From Terebella lapidaria (Eukaryota > Annelida > Polychaeta > Terebellida > Terebellidae), in contig OX424563.1 of assembly GCA_949152475.1 (NCBI GenBank), positions 22,727,001-22,791,000 on the forward strand: a stretch of 64,000 bases of DNA. Reading direction: 5' to 3'. Positions 1 to 10,900 of the stretch are shown one piece after another (the first letter of the stretch is position 1; each line of letters begins with the position of its first letter). The notes beneath the pieces are model-generated. The model saw only the letters and a list, made by a program, of their open reading frames with translations. It did not search any database and was not told where the DNA came from. A program made the position numbers and the translations under genes.

Positions 1-265
1 TAATTTGAGCATCTACATGTATGTCGAGATTTATAGCCTTCTTACCTTATAGCTAATCCGGCGAGCAATTGAAAAATAACATTACATAATCAATAAAGAC
101 CAAGGCAAAAGTAATAGCACTACTATTTTCATTTTCTAAACTACAATAAATGAGTGAACATTTCGAATTGCTAGAATGATTGAAAATCTTCTGTTATTTC
201 AACTAATTTACGCACTTATTAAAAAAATGTTTAGATGAGCATTGCTAGAATTTAGTCATTCTTAC

Positions 266-426
266 CTGTGCTTGATCCTACTTTTTCCAATTCATTCTCG
301 TTTTCTTGAAGCGCTTTTGTGCAGTCGGGACTTTCCGGGAACTTTCGCTGATTTTCAGGGCTATTTCCGCTCTGTGTTCCGTGCAAAAGCGACATCTCCG
401 GCATTCCAACACTCTCGGTGTTGCGA
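266..426 (-). CDS. possible internal exon of an unknown gene
   Basis: On the minus strand a 161-nt open stretch lies between an AG acceptor (ACCTATAG) and a strong CACAG/GTAAGA donor. It would enter in phase 2 and leave in phase 1. It encodes about 53 hydrophilic residues rich in Ser, Glu and Asn, for example GMPEMSLLHGTQSGNSPENQ. No domain is recognised; it could be part of a cytoplasmic or linker region. Any following exons would lie to the left, outside the window. The polypyrimidine tract is weak, so this could be chance. Confidence 0.35.
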
Positions 427-2004
427 CTATAGGTGGCTGCATGAACAGTTGAATGATATGATAATTTTAAAAAATTAAAACTCGTATTTTTGATTTCGCA
501 TCGATTAACGAACACAACGCGAGTGCATGCGTATTATCATATAGACTATGTTATGCTGAACAACTCTTCTCTGAGTTTGAACCATTTATTAACTGAGGCA
601 GAGATTCAGTTGAAAAACCGAGAGCACATTGGACTTTGATAGGTGCGTATATAAGCTTCATAAACGTTTCAATTTACAATTCAATTGTTTCGACAGAGTC
701 AATCGAGGTGTCATCCATTGTTCTAGTTCAAAATGACCCAATTACTAATGTGTGGTATCAATTTACTATAAATCTGATGCCAGGTTTGATACCAAAACAA
801 AAACTTAATTGGGTTTCAACGAAAAAGTCACGGAATACGCAGGCTGTTAAGTCAAAACAGTAACACTGATAAGAATGTTTATCATCCCCTAGCATTGTGA
901 GGCCCGCTGGCTGCCCTAAGTTAATCAACCCCCAACCCACGTTACGTCACAGTAGCTAAGTTATTCAACCAAGCCCGTGCCTTATCAAAATTTACACTAC
1001 AGTTGATGCGTTATATACACGTTCTGAATTTTGACCCCTGTGTACCCCAGGTATGTATACACAGTGGCCGCAAAATGTAACAGGCTGTTCTTTAAAGCAC
1101 TCAAGTGACATGCGTTTCCGAATTGAATACTATCATTTCGAGAACTATCAAATCCCACTTGACCGTACTCACCACTTTTGAGAGGTCCAAAGTCCGAGTT
1201 ACAAGTTAACTCAAAGCCTCTTCGGAACATAGGAAAATTCCATTGCGACAAAAAAAACCCCCGACGCATACTTAATCAGGACACTCCCAATATGTACATG
1301 TATATAAAAATCAGCGTGTAAGTAAGCATAATATCATTCCCGGAACTTCGAATAATTATATGGCTGTATGGAGCTATTTCATTAACGATATAAACAAGCC
1401 CATCATGTGGAGGAAAATAGCATGAACTATACGACTGTGTCACATGCTGCCTGGTGTTTACAACATTTCATTTAGATAAACAGAGCGACCGACCGCCTGT
1501 ACCACATCAAGACAAGTGTGCAAGCAGCAGTTACCAAAAAAATATAGGAAACAAGAGACTTTTGTGTCTGTATTTCGTGTCTGTCCTGGCTAACTTTAAC
1601 TAAGTTGTTATTGTACAAAGGTCATACGCCTTAACCATAGAATTTTGTGTGGATACGTTGCCTGCTGCCACTTTGTGTAAATCTGCATCTAGATTGAATG
1701 CAAACAATGCGCTAAAAACTATCATCACACACTTATAGTAATACCGGGTATAACAAAATACATTTATGATATAATAGTTTTGGCTTATTCAGCCCCATAA
1801 ACCTCTCAATGGGCGAAAAGAATTGTACGGCTGGAAATGGCTCAACACATCGTATTTTGATTTAGTACCAAAATTGTGTTTTGCCAAACTGTCGGAAAAT
1901 CCCATTGTGTTTGTAAACATTTGTGTTTATCATGTAACATATATTAGGTGAAAAAAAATATAGAAAAAACGAATAAAAAGCTCCCCTCATTTTTTTTATG
2001 TCAC
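427..2004. other. no gene recognised
   Basis: AT-rich sequence with only short open frames that have no domain, signal peptide or convincing splice sites. I see nothing I can support here. Confidence 0.5.
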
Positions 2005-2110
2005 CAGACTTTGGTCCGATAACGTATTTGCATGATGTTGCGTTCAGTGTCCCTCATCCATCCGTTGATCACATTTTCATCTTCAAAGTTAGTAGTCGAA
2101 GAGTACTGAA
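2005..2110 (+). repeat. dispersed repeat family C, short diverged copy
   Basis: Carries the family core TTGGTCCGATAAC, then a GTTGCGT..GTCC..CATCC stretch, then CACATTTTCATCTTCAAAGTTA. The same order of blocks recurs at 11930-12325, 43265, 48775, 49550 and 62535 in this window. Confidence 0.6.
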
Positions 2111-2704
2111 TATTTAGGGAAATATAGCAAAAAAACCCAAATATATTTCAAGAAAGGTCTGCATGTGTTTATTGTTTTGCTTTTAACTTTCTCAAAGTCT
2201 GCAGCTACCGGGTAAATTCTTTTAAAATCAAATATAATACTTCCCTCATGTTCATTGCCCTTCAGATCGAAAATGTTTTGATATAAAATAAATTATCTAT
2301 CGGTTTTGAGCCATAACTCTGACTTTTATAACTCGTTTAAATTTTTTCCCGTTGATATTTTTGCGATAATGGTATCGTTCTGTAACTTGGAATAATTCAC
2401 CTGTGAATCAAACGGCAATTTTCTGCTGATTCCAGACCTCTAGCACGAAAATTGAAACAGTTGGCAATCTATCCCAATGTTGAATTTAGCACAGTCATCT
2501 GTCATTTATTTTTTGTGTCCGCACACAAATTAGTGCATTTGCTCGGTTTTGACTTCTTTCAAAATTAACATGTTTGTGTAGAATACACCACTGATCTCAA
2601 ACACAGATCAGCGAGAATACACCCCAATGTGTCTGGTCCAACTTTACAATATTATTTCGAATCCTATTGGATGTGAACAGGACCAAATCCTCGAATATGC
2701 TAAT

Positions 2705-2770
2705 ATTCTCTAGACCCCGTTTTGGGCTGAACATTAACACTGGGGTAGATGGCCAACTTCTTCAATTCAA
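2705..2770 (+). repeat. dispersed repeat family E
   Basis: Contains GACCCCGTTTTGGGCTGA and ACTGGGGTAGATGGCCAACT. A diverged copy with the same blocks occurs at about 57885-57945. Two copies in 64 kb point to an interspersed repeat of unknown class. Confidence 0.45.
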
Positions 2771-3021
2771 GAAGACACATTAGATAGATAGAAGTTTAGA
2801 AAGAAATTTAGAAGATGCAAGTTTTAAATTTGGTAGGAAGTTGTCGTTTGACTCCCAGGTGAAGTATGTATAAGTATGTATAGAATAACATATACATAAC
2901 ATTCAGCATCGCAAAAATATCGCCAAATACCGGTGTAAACAAGTTAGAAGAAACGAAGTATAAGGAAAACAAATGTTGTTTCACCGTTGAATTTTTGTTA
3001 CACCGAAAAAACAATTCATAA

Positions 3022-3207
3022 GTGGAGTACCTTAAGTTCGCAGCTGGGTGCTTTAATCAGTGCGCCGATGACAGCAAATGTTTGACTTTCGCACACGCTG
3101 CCACCCAATGTATCATTACTGAACTTGCGCTAGGTAAGAGGCTGAGTTCCAATCGAACAAGGAGCGGTATATCTGGTAAATTGACATACATCCCACACAA
3201 TAATTAA
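3022..3207 (+). pseudogene. PAN/Apple-like domain fragment
   Basis: The frame encodes GCFNQCADDSKCLTFAHA followed by a further Cys (TQC). This is the C-x3-C-x5-C-x3-F-x-C-like spacing of the PAN/Apple core, a disulphide-knotted extracellular ligand-binding module. It ends LTYIPHNN and a stop, resembling the end of the better PAN exon at 46187-46419 (MSHNNWYRMDVN). No good acceptor is seen upstream (the bases before it are purine-rich), and a GTAAGA donor-like site lies inside at about 3134. It may be a decayed terminal exon, an unrecognised real exon, or chance. Confidence 0.35.
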
Positions 3208-3209
3208 AT

Positions 3210-4734
3210 TTTTGGTAGTCCTCACTCGGATAATTCGTTTCCATTTGCGGGGTGTATGGGCATGGACCTACAAGTGGCACATATTGATCATTCACATTTA
3301 AATTTATGAGCAGATCTGGGCATAGAAGGAATATATTTTTGTCGATATACATGTATTATATTATTATCGTTTTTTAAAACATTTAGGGTAGATTTGAACA
3401 TTAAATGCTGAAAGTGGTCTGGCCCATAATTCAGTAATTAAAAAAGCTGGAATTATGTGATGCAACTAATATTTACAATAATTTACAGGATTGTAGTTAT
3501 AATGGTTGTAGTGTGTAAGATCATACCGAAGTAGGTTGAGGATATCAATAGAAGTGCTTCAGTTATCAAGGTCGCTAGCTGCGGAACTCACTGATGAGAG
3601 GAATTCAGAATATCTTTAATATGTTGAATGAAATATGTCAAAAGCAAAACAATTACAAGGTCGGGGGGATATATGCACGCGCAACCGGACCGTCTGGTGT
3701 TTTGCTCTATAATATTTCGCAAGGTAAATTGTTATAAATCCATGAGTGGCGAATAATTGGCGGCTCCAGATACACAAGTGGCGACCGCCTGGAAATTGAT
3801 GTTATATTGGCAGGAAAACCTTTTTTCCAGATCAATTCCATATACACCTGTGGTCTAAGAAAAACAGGTTTCAAAACAAACTATGCTTGATATATAGTAT
3901 ATTACAGTACTAGCAGCCGCTTTTCTTTTGTTTTGTGCGCCACTCAAAGTTACCTCTGACTTAGCCTAGTTCACGCTCGATTGGCACGAACATATACGAG
4001 TAAACTGGAATTGCATTGCATCAAGGGATACAAAGCACCGAGTATGGCGGTAATGTAAACAAACGCAATATATCCCCACCAGGAACTCGCAAAGAAATCA
4101 GTTAGAAAGGGGAGCCTGATTGGGCATACAAGTGCAAATATATGAATGTTATGTTTTCTTCGTTCGATCAGAAAGGTATGGAAAAATACATAATTTACTG
4201 TCAATATCCCTTTAAGTGATAGGTTTAATGTTTTCACACATGGTACTGATGGACTTCCGTATGCCGCAAAATGCTGAGGGACGTTAGTCGGGTGTGTGCC
4301 TGGTAACAAGCATTACAGCAGCAGAATTTAAGGTTAGGTGTGCGGCCACGGGGACGAATGAGAATAGTACCAATACTTGAGGACGAATGAACACAAGAAC
4401 CAAAGTCATTGATATTGGTGCCAAAAGAAACCCCAAGAAGTATGGTCTGTGTATGACGAATATGCACACACCAAATAAAATATTTCACACGATAAAGATT
4501 TTGAAAAGAAGGCCAACATTACATCAATAAAGCATATAGTACGGCTAACGCTGCACACAAAAAAAATCTGGTCTGAAGTCACTAGACTCCTGCCAGATAC
4601 AGACCTCATCAGGAGTGTGAAATCTACTTTATACTGCAGCTTAGTGATACCGTATTTTTAGATTACCGGAAAATGTGGGTCCATATATGCTTGATTTTCA
4701 ATTACTACATCGTGTGGTAAACATCTCAAGATCA
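3210..4734. other. no gene recognised
   Basis: Open frames near 3971-4609 on the minus strand are short, overlapping and without recognisable domains. I see no splice-bounded exon or repeat I can support. Confidence 0.45.
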
Positions 4735-5045
4735 GGTCAAACATGGAATGTGTAAATTGAACCAAGCATACGTAATCGTTGTAGATAAAGCTCGGGTTTG
4801 TATAATGAGAATAAAGGGAGTCATGTTTGAACTTGACCTAAGATGTCATTGAGTGGTACACGTAATTGTCGAGGACACATTTGAACTGAATCATATGAAT
4901 TGGCCATTGTAGACACAATGCTCGTAGATAAAGCATAGGTTTGTATTATGAGCATATATTAAGTCACATATGGCAACCCGACCACACATGACCTTGAATG
5001 GTGATTCTCAAGGTCACGTTCAAACTGAAATGTGTAAATTGATTT
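4735..5045 (+). repeat. dispersed repeat family B, left part of a split array
   Basis: Roughly 145-bp units sharing a GTGTAAATTG block, a TAGATAAAGC..GGTTTGTATTATGAGCATAT block and a GAACTTGACCTAAGATG block. The array continues at 6276 after the 1.23-kb DNA element inserted at 5046. Related copies lie at 18535-18690, 44380-44620, 45900-46150 and 51500-51800. Confidence 0.65.
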
Positions 5046-5082
5046 CTACCGAAGACCGTTAGTGCCAGGTGTGAAAATATAT

Positions 5083-5310
5083 TTAAGTGGCGGCCGCCAC
5101 ATAATTATCTGGCGGCTGCCGCATAGTTATCTGGCGGCCGACGCATAGTTATGTGGCGGCCACCACTTAATTATCTGACAGCCGCCACTCACATGTAATT
5201 ATCTGGTAGCCGCCACTTAATTATCTGGCGGCCGCCACTTAATTATCTGGCGGCCGCCACCTAATTATCTAGCGGCCGCCACTTAATTATCTGGCGGCCG
5301 CCACATAATT
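5083..5310. repeat. left subterminal array of GGCGGCCGCC palindromes
   Basis: Ten units of about 22 bp, consensus TTAATTATCTGGCGGCCGCC plus AC. The core GTGGCGGCCGCCAC is a perfect palindrome, and several units contain GCGGCCGC. Some units carry substitutions (GGCGGCTGCC, GACAGCCGCC). Confidence 0.9.
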
Positions 5311-6110
5311 AGTGCTTTAACCCAGCATTTTGGTCTATCTATAGAAATTCAAATTACCGAATTTGTATGCGGTCAAAATGTTACATTTAATTTGGTATAC
5401 ATTATCGATATACTAAGTCGATATTATCAAGTTCTTAACTCGGGAATAAAAAAAAATCTCCTTTCCCTTCACCCCCCCCCCCCCCCCCCCCCCGTTCGAA
5501 AACCAGCATCCAATAGGAGTGGTGCGCTTTAGTCACGTGCAAAGTGACTCTGATCGGTCAATGCCGATTTATATCGTAACATATGGTCCAAGAATGCCTC
5601 AATAAATGTGACGAATATTTGTTTGCGCGATGAAATGTACATATTTTTATGTCATTGATTGGTATTATGGACCATAGGGCAACTTTCAATACATATTCCA
5701 TAGGTGAAAAAAAAACAAAGAAAAAAAGGAACACACATTATTGATCAGATAGTTTGACGAATATTTGTCACCACCATCGAATATGCACTGATTGTATTTG
5801 TTCACATATCCCTTTAACCTTTATATCGAGGTAGCAACTATAATTGCAGAGGGCCCAGTTGCCATGGCCACAACAAATATATAACATGAATTCATTGATG
5901 ATCCCTATATAATGCTAAGTGTGAAAGTTCAGTTTTGTTGAATAATTTGCATATCAACAACCGCGCCCCCCCCCCCCCACCCACCCCAACATTACCCCAT
6001 ATAACCATGATAACATTGTCTCATTAAAAACAGTATGTAGATGATGTCACGACTTTTATTTGGATACTAATTAGCTACATGTATATTGCTTTACAAAAAT
6101 CTCCCACAGA

Positions 6111-6229
6111 GATAATTATGTGGCGGCCGCCAGATAATTAAGTGGCGGTCGCCAGATAATCAAGCGGCGGCCACCAGATAATTAAGTGGCGGCCGCCGCC
6201 AGATAATTCTGTGGCGGCCGCCAGATAAT
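6111..6229. repeat. right subterminal array of GGCGGCCGCC palindromes
   Basis: Five units of about 22 bp with the same palindromic core as 5083-5310, spaced by AGATAATTAAGT, the reverse complement of the left spacer. The two arrays together make the element foldback-like. Confidence 0.9.
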
Positions 6230-6275
6230 GATATTTTCACACTTTGCAGTATCTGGCCTCAACGGGCTTCCGTAG

Positions 6276-6670
6276 ATTTCTGCATATGTTATGAATGCAG
6301 ATGAAGCTTAGATTTGTATGATGAGCAAATAGGAACTCACACGTGGCAGATCTTTTGGCGCTCTTGTAGTTGGTCAGAAATGACCTTGAGTGGTAAATCT
6401 GTATATATCTGAATTGAAGTGTGTAAATTGGCATATAAAACGACTGTATATAGAGCTTACATACGTGTTATAAGCATTATGGGTATTCATAGCAGATCGT
6501 TTGAAGGCCTTGAACTTGACCCAAGACGACATATAGTGGTAATTGTTGAGGTCACATTTGTTCTGAAACATGTAAATTGGCCGATGCAGACACTTTTATT
6601 AGATAGAGCTCAGCTTTGTACTGTGATCATATATGCAATCACATTCTGTGTGGTGTCAGAAGAGCAACTT
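6276..6670 (+). repeat. dispersed repeat family B, right part of the split array
   Basis: Continues the family seen at 4735-5045: GATGAAGCTTAGATTTGTATG, then two GTAAATTGGC blocks about 150 bp apart, GCCTTGAACTTGACC and GAGGTCACATTTG. A small open frame at 6419-6673 lies wholly inside the repeat and is not taken as a gene. Confidence 0.6.
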
Positions 6671-6958
6671 TAGTGAGAAAAATAATTTTTTGGCTGATAT
6701 GTGTAACTGTTAAGTACATATACGTTAAGACATTTTCTCCGCTAACATTCCTTAGTTGTTGAGCTAATTTGTTGATGTTTCATGTACTAATAAAAAATAT
6801 ATTCGTGTGGAAGCAACATTTCCTGTATATTTGTTACTATTAGTGATCTATCTACACAATAAATACATTCCACCAGAAATATTATCTTGAGTCTAGTGAT
6901 AAATCAATGAGCGTATGATAAATATCTTGACTATACTGTGAAAAACCCTGCAGCGAAA

Positions 6959-7382
6959 ATAGCTCAGCAATAATATCTTCCTAACACAAAATGAATCACA
7001 AAACAAAGAAGTATATAACATTTCATTCACTCCACGCCTCATGTCATATCCGGGAATGTAAGGGGCCGGTCATTATTTATCAGGTGCGGGGGGGGGGGGG
7101 GGGGGGTAAAAACTGGGGGGGGGGTCACACTTTCATTTTCAACATTATTGGGGGGGGGGGTCATACTTTTATTTTCGATGGGACTGGGGGGGGGGGGGGG
7201 GGGTCAGAGTTTGAAATTGAGTTATTTTGAGAAAATCTGAATAGTAAAATAGTTAAATAATTAGGTGGAAACATTCCACTCATAGCTCAGCAATAATATC
7301 TTCCTAACACAAAATGAATCACAAAACAAAGAAGTATATAACATTTCATTCAGTACTCCACGCCTCATGTCATATCCGGGAA
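6959..7382 (+). repeat. 97-bp direct duplication flanking a poly-G minisatellite
   Basis: The segment from about 6959 to 7057 (starts GCTCAGCAATAATATC, ends CATATCCGGGAAT) is repeated almost exactly at about 7281-7382, with a 3-base insertion (GTA) in the second copy. Between them lie about 220 bp with four long G runs. Either a local duplication enclosing inserted sequence or a partly misassembled repeat. Confidence 0.85.
7088..7203 (+). repeat. poly-G minisatellite
   Basis: Four uninterrupted G runs of 19, 10, 11 and 18 bases, separated by about 25-bp spacers of the form TCACACTTTCATTTTC. Strong G-quadruplex potential on the plus strand. The Gly-rich open frame across it is a by-product. 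Confidence 0.9.
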
Positions 7383-7847
7383 TATATAAATACATGCATT
7401 TGCACCACAACCATTATATAATGTCATATTTTAGCAGTTTTCATGACCAATACAAGTTTCGAGTAACCGTAATCAAAACTTCTGTAACGATAAATTCTGA
7501 TTTGATTTTAAGTTCGTGAGAAATTCGGGTTCTCATGTCTTCAAATAACAAACGTAATTATGATGATAAGTGAGGAGCATGGAACAGTTATGGAATAAGA
7601 TATAGGATGTCAAACAAGAGGGACTTTTTCACTCCGAGTATACGATGATTGGATAACAAAAATATCATCTCCATAACCGCAACGTGAGGCTCAATATCAG
7701 ACAAAAACTAATCATAAGCACATATGGGGCTGAGAACAATGACGATCGTTTTAACATGATATGATAAACTTGACATTGACACATGTTTATAAATTAGGGA
7801 TGTGCCCACCGGGATGATATTGGCGTCACGCGGCGTCGCTCGTCACT

Positions 7848-7959
7848 ATGTTAAGAAGAATATTTGGAATCCTAATTTTGTTATCCCTTACTGGGATATC
7901 TCTCGCCTTCAGCTTGGATGATTATGACATCTTCGACAACACTTTTGATGAATCGTCGG
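7848..7959 (+). CDS. exon 1, signal peptide
   Basis: ATG at 7848 opens MLRRIFGILILLSLTGISLA, a basic n-region plus hydrophobic core with a likely cleavage after SLA. An acidic stretch follows (SLDDYDIFDNTFDESSG). The exon ends at a consensus GTAAGT donor in phase 1, matching the phase-1 acceptor of the first domain exon 12 kb downstream. The 70 bases upstream contain no obvious TATA box. Confidence 0.8.
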
Positions 7960-10900
7960 GTAAGTCACACACAATATGTGTTACACACCAATTATTTTCA
8001 GTATTCATGTGATTATACTAAGGTCGAGTAGTCTCCATCAACATGATTTATAAATTGTTAGCATAAAACTGTAGTGTATGTATTGTATATTGTAAGATCC
8101 ACGTCATTGGGTTACCGGCTCCGTGGAACATATATGTATTGTCCTGGCGTCGTGTCCGTTCGTTGGCAGTTTTGTCTCTAATCCGTTTGACGGAATTGTT
8201 TGAAATTCTGCAGGAAGATTCATTTGTCAAATATGCAGGACGTTTTTCGGATTTTGGTCAATTTGATAGTCTCACAAATTATCCAGGACGGGCCACTGTT
8301 AAAAACAAGGGCCCATGGCGCGCCGTATTCACCGAAGATGGGTACATATGGGTACATTATGACGGGCTCCAGCATGTATTAATGTACCCATTATGACGTG
8401 ATGCAGCCTATCGTAATGTACCCCTATGCAAGCTTACAGAAATACAAATTACAAAATAGGACCACGTTTCCTGTAGCATACCAGCTAAATTTGAATACCA
8501 ATAATCATCCCAGGGACAAAATTCATGTTTCATACACCTGTGGGAGTTTTTTCCTCGAACAAAATACAGTGTGTCCTACAAGTTTACAGAAAATACCTGG
8601 AATATACTGTGGCAATATACATGTGTGAATATCATATCTATAATTGATAAAATGAGCTTTTTGATGTCTAGGCCAGAGGTTCAGTTTAGGATAATAGAAA
8701 AGTATATACTTTACAACATTTTTTCAGTACGTATGTTTTATCGCAGTTGCAACTGTTTTTCACTAATTGTTACTTATTTATATTCTTCACATAATCCACC
8801 AATTTTCAGTGTTTAGAATAATTGAAAAGAATATTCGTTATAACATTTTGTCATACGTATGTTTTATTGCAGTTGCAACTGTTTTTCACTAACTGGTAAC
8901 TATTTATATTCATCACATAATCCACCATATTCCGGTATACTTCTTTTTTTGGGACACACTCTATCTCGCCAGCATATATCCAGAGTCACACAATTCAAAG
9001 TTATATTCGAAAGACCTTTATTTATTAAGCACACATACATTAGGATACGTGGTAAAATATATACAAGTACTGCTAATTAAGCTATAAATACTTAAATATG
9101 CACCTGACAATACTCTACTGAGTTACAACACAATTATACAATTGTATACACAAATATACTGTACATTTCTGCTGACAAGTATTTTGTACATGTTGAAGTC
9201 TCAGGACATGTATTACTCTGGAAAGTGTATTACAACTACTGCACGAATCTCATGTTAGAACAGAAGACCACGAAATGTGGTCAAAATCCCACAGATTGTC
9301 CAAATCTGGTTGATACAAGAAGCCACACTGAGTGGAAGAACACCATCAAAAATATGATATTCTTTTATTCTTCTGATTGCCCGTTCAACGTAGATACGAA
9401 GTCTTGCAATTTCATGTGTCAGCTGCACTTCCTCTCAGAAAACTTTCCTTTCTGGCCTAAGAAGGGTGGAATCACAAGACGCGATTTCTTTCTTGACAAA
9501 AGATCCTGAATAAGAAATCCTTTGTCCGCCATGACGTCGTCAATGAGTTCTAGTAAATCCACGATTCCAGAGCTTGATGTTATTTCTTTGTCAGAAATGC
9601 AGCCAGTATACAAAGAACTGATAAAAGTAACCATTTCACAAGGTGATATACCTATCAGGCCTTTAAATGTGGTGTGACGTTTATAGTTGGTTGCCTCAGA
9701 ATTCAAAATGGCTGACAATAAAACCTGCGGAAATCACATTTTCTGCCATGGTATGATTGTTACCTGTGTGCATGTAAACTCCTGAAGAGGGCCATGTTGT
9801 CAGCAATAGAAGCTGAGTTATAGCCTGAAATATGATTTGGGAATTTTTGACGGCGGCCATTCTGAAAAAAACCCAGTTTGAATGGGATCCCTTGCTCTGA
9901 AGACGTGGCTCCTGATCAGTTTGGATTCAACATACCCAAAAAAAATCAGGGACAGATTTCCATACTTTCTGCCAGCATTGAGCATCTTTTTCACATAGAT
10001 CTATCTGCCTAACTAATATTCAATATTGCAGATGGCAGCCATCTTGGATTTTCATTGAAAAATTAAATAAAAACCGAATTGTGTTAGATATGTAGTTGCT
10101 AGTAAAAAATGACATCTCAATCCAAATCCAGCCATATATCAGCTCATTTTGGCAGGTTATGCCAAATAGGCCATTTTGCCGATCTGCGATAGCGGCCATC
10201 TTGGATTTCGATACTAGGATGAACTTGAAACTAAAAAATAACCATTTCAATGGTTTTATCATGCTGGAATCAGTGCAAAATGATAGTTTATTCCTCATTA
10301 TAGCTGATTCTGCTGCAGAGATATTGAATAATAGACATTTCAAAATAGCAATGGCGGCCATTTTGGATTTTAGGCTCTAGCAGAGTTAGCCGTAAAATTC
10401 CAGAGGTGCATAGAAGCTCATTTTTCGAAAAAATAGCCCAGGTAGTCGAATCAATAATAAAAAATTAGCCCAAGGGCTAGAAAGGTTACCGGAGAAATGT
10501 TCAGTTTTAAACCACAACATTTTTTTATTCAAATTGTCATATTGACCTTTCATGGTCATTGACACTGCAATATGATTTCCCATTTGATACTGCCAATATT
10601 TAAGGTCTATCTTGAAGTATTTTACGAGTTTACTCCATACAGCTCCCATACGTGAGTTCGGAAATGTTTTCAGGTTAGTTAAGTGAAATTGGGTCAGGGT
10701 CAAGTGGTATAAACATAGCCAATCCATGCTGTCCCGCTACCATTGTCGAGTCACTGTCATCAACACATTACTAGATTTCGCTTGTACAATACTGAATACT
10801 TTGTTTACTTCGAGTTCACTGCGTCACTCACGCTTGAACATGGCGCGTACGAACGTTTTGTTTATACCATTTGACCTGACATAGAAACATTTCCCAACTG

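Larger units (their letters stand above)
5046..6275. mobile_element. non-autonomous DNA transposon with subterminal inverted arrays
   Basis: The ends form imperfect terminal inverted repeats: CTACCGAAGACCGTTAGTGC at the left and, read inward on the other strand, CTACGGAAGCCCGTTGAGGC at the right. Both are followed by GTGTGAAAATAT. ATTT flanks both ends (5042-5045 and 6276-6279), consistent with a 4-bp target duplication. Next to each end lies an array of about 22-bp units with the palindrome GGCGGCCGCC, ten at the left and five at the right, in mirror orientation. The interior has C-runs at 5472-5493 and about 5966-5978 and no transposase. The superfamily is not recognised. Confidence 0.75.

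Noticed and set aside
5083-5310. CRISPR-like array of regularly spaced palindromic repeats
   Set aside because: The spacers are themselves repeated (TAATTATC), the genome is clearly eukaryotic, and the array lies just inside transposon ends.
6991-7230. 79-codon Gly-rich frame
   Set aside because: Created by the G runs of a minisatellite; no gene structure.
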